Assembly (NCBI GenBank): GCA_021777365.1
Contig: JAJYDP010000217.1
Coordinates: forward strand, 1 to 7,806
From: Chloroflexota bacterium
Lineage (GTDB): Bacteria > Chloroflexota > Limnocylindria > Limnocylindrales > CSP1-4
Length of the DNA: 7,806 nt
Direction of reading: 5' to 3'
Shown here: in pieces, positions 5,863 through 7,806 of the stretch
How the letters are laid out: the number at the start of each line of letters is the position of its first letter
Numbering within the stretch: position 1 is the stretch's first letter
Notes under the pieces: model-generated
What the model was told of the DNA's origin: nothing
Database searches by the model: none
The model's input: the letters and a program-made list of their open reading frames with translations, nothing else
Translations under genes and position numbers: made by a program

Positions 5863-6237
5863 ATGGCGAAGACGTTCCGCGGCAACGAATACCTGGGGAT
5901 CCGGATCCCCACGATCTTCAGCGAGGCCGACGCCCGCCGCTGCGCCGGTTGCGGCGACCACATCGACGATCGCCCCTTCCGCGTCTCCATCATGGACATC
6001 GTCTCGACGGAATCGCCGGTCTGGGCCGACGAGCAGCCCCGCCTCAACCCGGGCCCGCACCAGTTCCACGACGATCCTGCCTGCGTCCACGCCTGGATGC
6101 GGGAGCAGGGCTACCTGGTGTGCCGGCATTCCGGGATCCGCACGATCATGCGGCCCGTCGCGATCCCGGGCGAGCCGCCGCGCTGGGGGCTCTGCGACGG
6201 GCTCCACCGGGACGCGCACGAGTTCGTCCCCGCCTGA
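5863..6237 (+). CDS. conserved-looking small cysteine protein, possible zinc site, function unknown
   Basis: A 124-residue soluble protein without signal peptide or membrane segment. The ATG at 5863 follows GGGGA at a 4-base distance and lies downstream of a -10 element. A GTG further upstream in frame (5764) would extend it through non-conserved-looking sequence that overlaps that promoter. Cys27 and Cys30 form CAGCGDHI, and FHDDPAC brings His69 and Cys74. A CxxC plus HxxxxC arrangement is common in treble-clef or LIM-like zinc sites, so one zinc ion is plausible. Cys87, His89 and Cys111 could add ligands. The N-terminus MAKTFRGNEYLGIRIP is distinctive, but I do not recognise the family. It stands alone between two promoters, so neighbours give no hint of its job. 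Confidence 0.75.
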   Translation: MAKTFRGNEYLGIRIPTIFSEADARRCAGCGDHIDDRPFRVSIMDIVSTESPVWADEQPRLNPGPHQFHDDPACVHAWMREQGYLVCRHSGIRTIMRPVAIPGEPPRWGLCDGLHRDAHEFVPA

Positions 6238-6310
6238 CGCCCGCGGCCCGGCACGGGGTTCGAGGTCGCCGGTCGGGCCGGTCGTCGACGGCCCTCCGCC
6301 GGCGCCGTAG

Positions 6311-6316
6311 TACGAT
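6311..6316 (+). promoter_or_regulatory. candidate -10 element of the multi-pass membrane protein gene
   Basis: TACGAT, preceded by GTAG, is the best -10 candidate in the 250-bp gap 6238-6487. It would start transcription near 6323 and leave an unusually long leader of about 165 bases. It is weaker than the TATACT elements elsewhere in the window. Confidence 0.4.
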
Positions 6317-6487
6317 GCCCGCGCTCGCGCGATCCGGGCGCCCGGTCGCACCCGGCTTCCGCACTTCGACAGGAGCCGAGGGCACACGCCTGGCGTCCTC
6401 TCGCATCGCGTTCCGGCCCGGGAGGTGGCCCGGGCACGGATCTGCAGGCCGGAGGGCCCGCGCTCGCGGGCCGTGGAGGAGTGGTCG
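6317..6487 (+). promoter_or_regulatory. long GC-rich leader with repeats and an SD-proximal hairpin
   Basis: The stretch between the candidate -10 element and the ATG at 6488 holds several ordered repeats. GCCCGCGCTCGCG occurs identically at 6317-6329 and 6456-6468. CCGGGCGCCCGG at 6334-6345 is a perfect 12-bp palindrome. GGCCCGGG is repeated at 6415-6422 and 6427-6434. CCGGCC at 6413-6418 can pair with GGCCGG at 6447-6452. A hairpin GGCCCGCG-CT-CGCGGGCC at 6455-6472 ends 2 bases before the ribosome binding site GGAGGA (6475-6480). Folding could affect ribosome access. I could not match it to any riboswitch class I know. Confidence 0.4.
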
Positions 6488-7561
6488 ATGAACCTGTCCG
6501 TCCCGCTGGCCGCCGCGACCTCGATCATCGGGCTCGTCTTCGCGGTGGCCCTGGTCGACCAGTACCGCTCGCGCCGCCACGCCTTCCAGCTCGTGTGGGC
6601 GGCCGGGATGCTCTTCTACGGGATCGCCGCCGGCTGCGAGGCGATCGCTGACGCGGCGGGGTGGGGCGAGGCGCTCTACCGCACCTACTACCTGACCGGG
6701 GCGGTCTGGTCGGTGGCATGGCTGGGGCTCGGCACCGCCTACCTCCTGGCGCGCACCCGGTTCGGCTACGCGTTCGCGGTGAGCCTCTTCCTGGCGGGAC
6801 TGTTCACCTTCCTCACCGACGCGAAGTACCACTACCCGAACTCCGGGATGGCGCCCCTGCTCTACTTCGCGGGTGCCGTCGTGCTGGCCGTCGTGATCGG
6901 CGTGATGACCTACAGGGAGGATCGCCGCTGGCCGAGCGTGGCGGCGGTCGCGGTCGCGGGCGCGACCCTGCTGAGCCTGGTGCTGATGCTGACCACGGCG
7001 CTGCCGTCGCCCGGCTACCAGCTCGATCCGACCTCCGGCCAGCCGGTCTTCGACCTGCTGCCGGGCACCCTGCGCCTGCTGACACCGTACATGAACGTCA
7101 CCGGCGCGTTCTCACTGCTGCTCGGTGCCGTCTTCTCCACCTACGTCTTCATGCCCAAGCGGCGGGTGGTGGCCTACTCGCTCGACCGCGGCCAGCCCGC
7201 GGCCGGCTTCCTGCGCAACCTGCTGATCTCCCCCGTCGCGATCGCCGTGAACCTCGTCGCGTCGCTGCCCGGCGCCGCCCGGGCGCTCGTCGAGGGCCGG
7301 CTGCACAGCCGGGTCCCGTCCACGATCCTGATCGCGATCGGGGCCTTCATCCCGACCGTGACCGACAGCGCGAGCCGCTTCGGGGACACGCAGCTGCGCG
7401 AGCTGGGGCACTTCCTGGCGGTGGTGTTCATCTTCGCCGGGTTCCTCGTCTCCATCGAGGTCTTCACCGACATCCGGATCCCGTTCACCGGGATCGTCCT
7501 CTTCCACGCGCGGCACGAGCACCCGGCGGCGGGTGACGCCGCGGGGACCGCCGCGCACTGA
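6488..7561 (+). CDS. multi-pass membrane protein, function unknown
   Basis: A 357-residue integral membrane protein. The ATG at 6488 is firm: GGAGGA lies 7 bases upstream and a hydrophobic helix begins within five residues. Hydrophobic segments are seen at about 5-25, 32-50, 66-88, 92-110, 121-141, 149-171, 195-221, 277-297 and 305-328, so eight or nine helices are likely. After the seventh there is a ~55-residue stretch with FMPKRRVVAYSLDRGQ and an amphipathic or weakly hydrophobic part (244-262), probably at the cytoplasmic face. The tail is rich in His and Ala (HARHEHPAAG). No transporter signature, kinase domain or catalytic motif is visible. The seven-helix first part recalls sensor-like membrane modules, but no signalling output domain follows, so I assign no function. 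It is probably monocistronic, between its own leader and the galU promoter. Confidence 0.8.
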   Translation: MNLSVPLAAATSIIGLVFAVALVDQYRSRRHAFQLVWAAGMLFYGIAAGCEAIADAAGWGEALYRTYYLTGAVWSVAWLGLGTAYLLARTRFGYAFAVSLFLAGLFTFLTDAKYHYPNSGMAPLLYFAGAVVLAVVIGVMTYREDRRWPSVAAVAVAGATLLSLVLMLTTALPSPGYQLDPTSGQPVFDLLPGTLRLLTPYMNVTGAFSLLLGAVFSTYVFMPKRRVVAYSLDRGQPAAGFLRNLLISPVAIAVNLVASLPGAARALVEGRLHSRVPSTILIAIGAFIPTVTDSASRFGDTQLRELGHFLAVVFIFAGFLVSIEVFTDIRIPFTGIVLFHARHEHPAAGDAAGTAAH

Positions 7562-7630
7562 CGGAGCGCGGAGTACGGGGCGCGGCGCGCTGGCCACCCC
7601 CGCGCGCGGAACGGCGGTCGACCCCCGCGC

Positions 7631-7662
7631 GCCGATGGAGCGCCGGCTGCCGCGCCATCGGC
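7631..7662. other. 8-bp inverted repeat between the membrane-protein gene and galU
   Basis: GCCGATGG at 7631-7638 pairs perfectly with CCATCGGC at 7655-7662. Inside, GCG/CGC can pair after one A-G mismatch, leaving an 8-base loop. It lies 70 bp after the upstream stop and ends 29 bp before the galU -10 element. It could be a terminator without a T-run or an operator next to the galU promoter. The sequence alone does not decide. Confidence 0.45.
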
Positions 7663-7691
7663 GGAGCGACCTCTCGGGCGGGGGCGGTGCG

Positions 7692-7697
7692 TATACT
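7692..7697 (+). promoter_or_regulatory. -10 promoter element of galU
   Basis: TATACT is identical to the element before the gene at 2915. It predicts a start near 7704 and a 59-base leader. No clear -35 box is seen. The 12-base direct repeat ACCCCCGCGCGC (7596-7607 and 7621-7632) lies further upstream and may be chance in this GC-rich gap. Confidence 0.6.
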
Positions 7698-7762
7698 GGC
7701 CACGCCGCCGGACCGCATCGATCCGCGGGTTTCGGCGCCTGATCGAGAGCACCTGGAGTCTC

Positions 7763-7806
7763 ATGCGCGTTCGTAAAGCGGTCTTCCCCGCCGCAGGCTG
7801 GGGCAC
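7763..7806 (+). CDS. galU: UTP-glucose-1-phosphate uridylyltransferase, N-terminal end (partial)
   Basis: Only the first 14 codons are in the window, reading MRVRKAVFPAAGWG and continuing past the right edge. This matches the N-terminus of bacterial GalU, where the AAGxGT segment opens the nucleotide-binding loop. GalU makes UDP-glucose from UTP and glucose-1-phosphate in the cytoplasm, feeding envelope polysaccharide and sugar-nucleotide synthesis. GGAG lies 4 bases before the ATG, and a TATACT -10 element lies 65 bp upstream. The related RfbA/RmlA-type nucleotidyltransferases usually begin differently (KGIILAGG type), so GalU is preferred, but the fragment is short. Confidence 0.8.
   Translation, partial: MRVRKAVFPAAGWG

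Noticed and set aside
3912..6047. Open frame of 711 codons on the minus strand across the tRNA and MFS genes
   Set aside because: It crosses a well-formed tRNA and is antisense to a transporter with clear family motifs; its composition is low-complexity Arg/Pro/Gly.
4109..6310. Open frame of 733 codons on the plus strand in another frame of the MFS region
   Set aside because: It reads through the tRNA and two genes in the wrong frame and has no hydrophobic or motif structure.
6317..6487. Known riboswitch
   Set aside because: I compared it by eye with the conserved cores of TPP, cobalamin, SAM, glycine, fluoride and c-di-GMP-I classes and saw none of them.
1..7806. CRISPR array, toxin-antitoxin pair or defence system
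   Set aside because: No regularly spaced repeats and no genes of such families were found; the small genes show no toxin or antitoxin motifs.

Overview
This is a very GC-rich bacterial chromosomal segment. Gene content, codon use and protein style suggest a Chloroflexota-like bacterium, perhaps one of the uncultured high-GC lineages related to Limnocylindria. That placement is inferred from the look of the proteins and is not proven. Coding is almost continuous, and the longest gap without a gene is 250 bp. I see no insertion sequence, phage gene, CRISPR array or rRNA.

Left part (1-2840), carbohydrate handling. The window opens in the last 51 codons of a MalG-type maltodextrin ABC transporter permease. 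It ends at 156 and faces a convergent gene for an exported metallo-beta-lactamase-fold lipoprotein (complement 230-1126). Across a 151-bp divergent gap lies a cytoplasmic GH13 alpha-glucanase of the neopullulanase/cyclomaltodextrinase type (1278-2840). The permease and the glucanase make a plausible pair: oligosaccharide import, then hydrolysis inside the cell. The role of the lipoprotein is not known.

Middle part (2900-5663). A TATACT -10 element sits 8 bp before the ATG of a methyltransferase-fold protein of unknown function, which points to a leaderless mRNA. A small three-helix membrane protein follows 3 bp after that gene's stop. A tRNA-Glu(UUC) gene with its own -10 element and an encoded CCA comes next. 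Only 4 bp later begins a CynX/NimT-family MFS transporter with an unusual Pro/Ala-rich, internally duplicated N-terminal extension.

Right part (5664-7806). Here are a 124-residue cysteine-containing, possibly zinc-binding protein, a 357-residue multi-pass membrane protein behind a long GC-rich leader with repeats, and the first 14 codons of galU (UTP-glucose-1-phosphate uridylyltransferase) with promoter and ribosome binding site.

Five intergenic regions carry a recognisable -10 hexamer (TATACT, TACACT, TATGCT, TACGAT, TATACT), each without a clear -35 box. The genes look mostly like ordinary housekeeping or conserved hypothetical genes. I found no convincing new multi-gene system. The points most worth checking are the leaderless promoter, the tRNA/MFS junction, the lipoprotein enzyme in the maltodextrin locus and the structured leader at 6317-6487.
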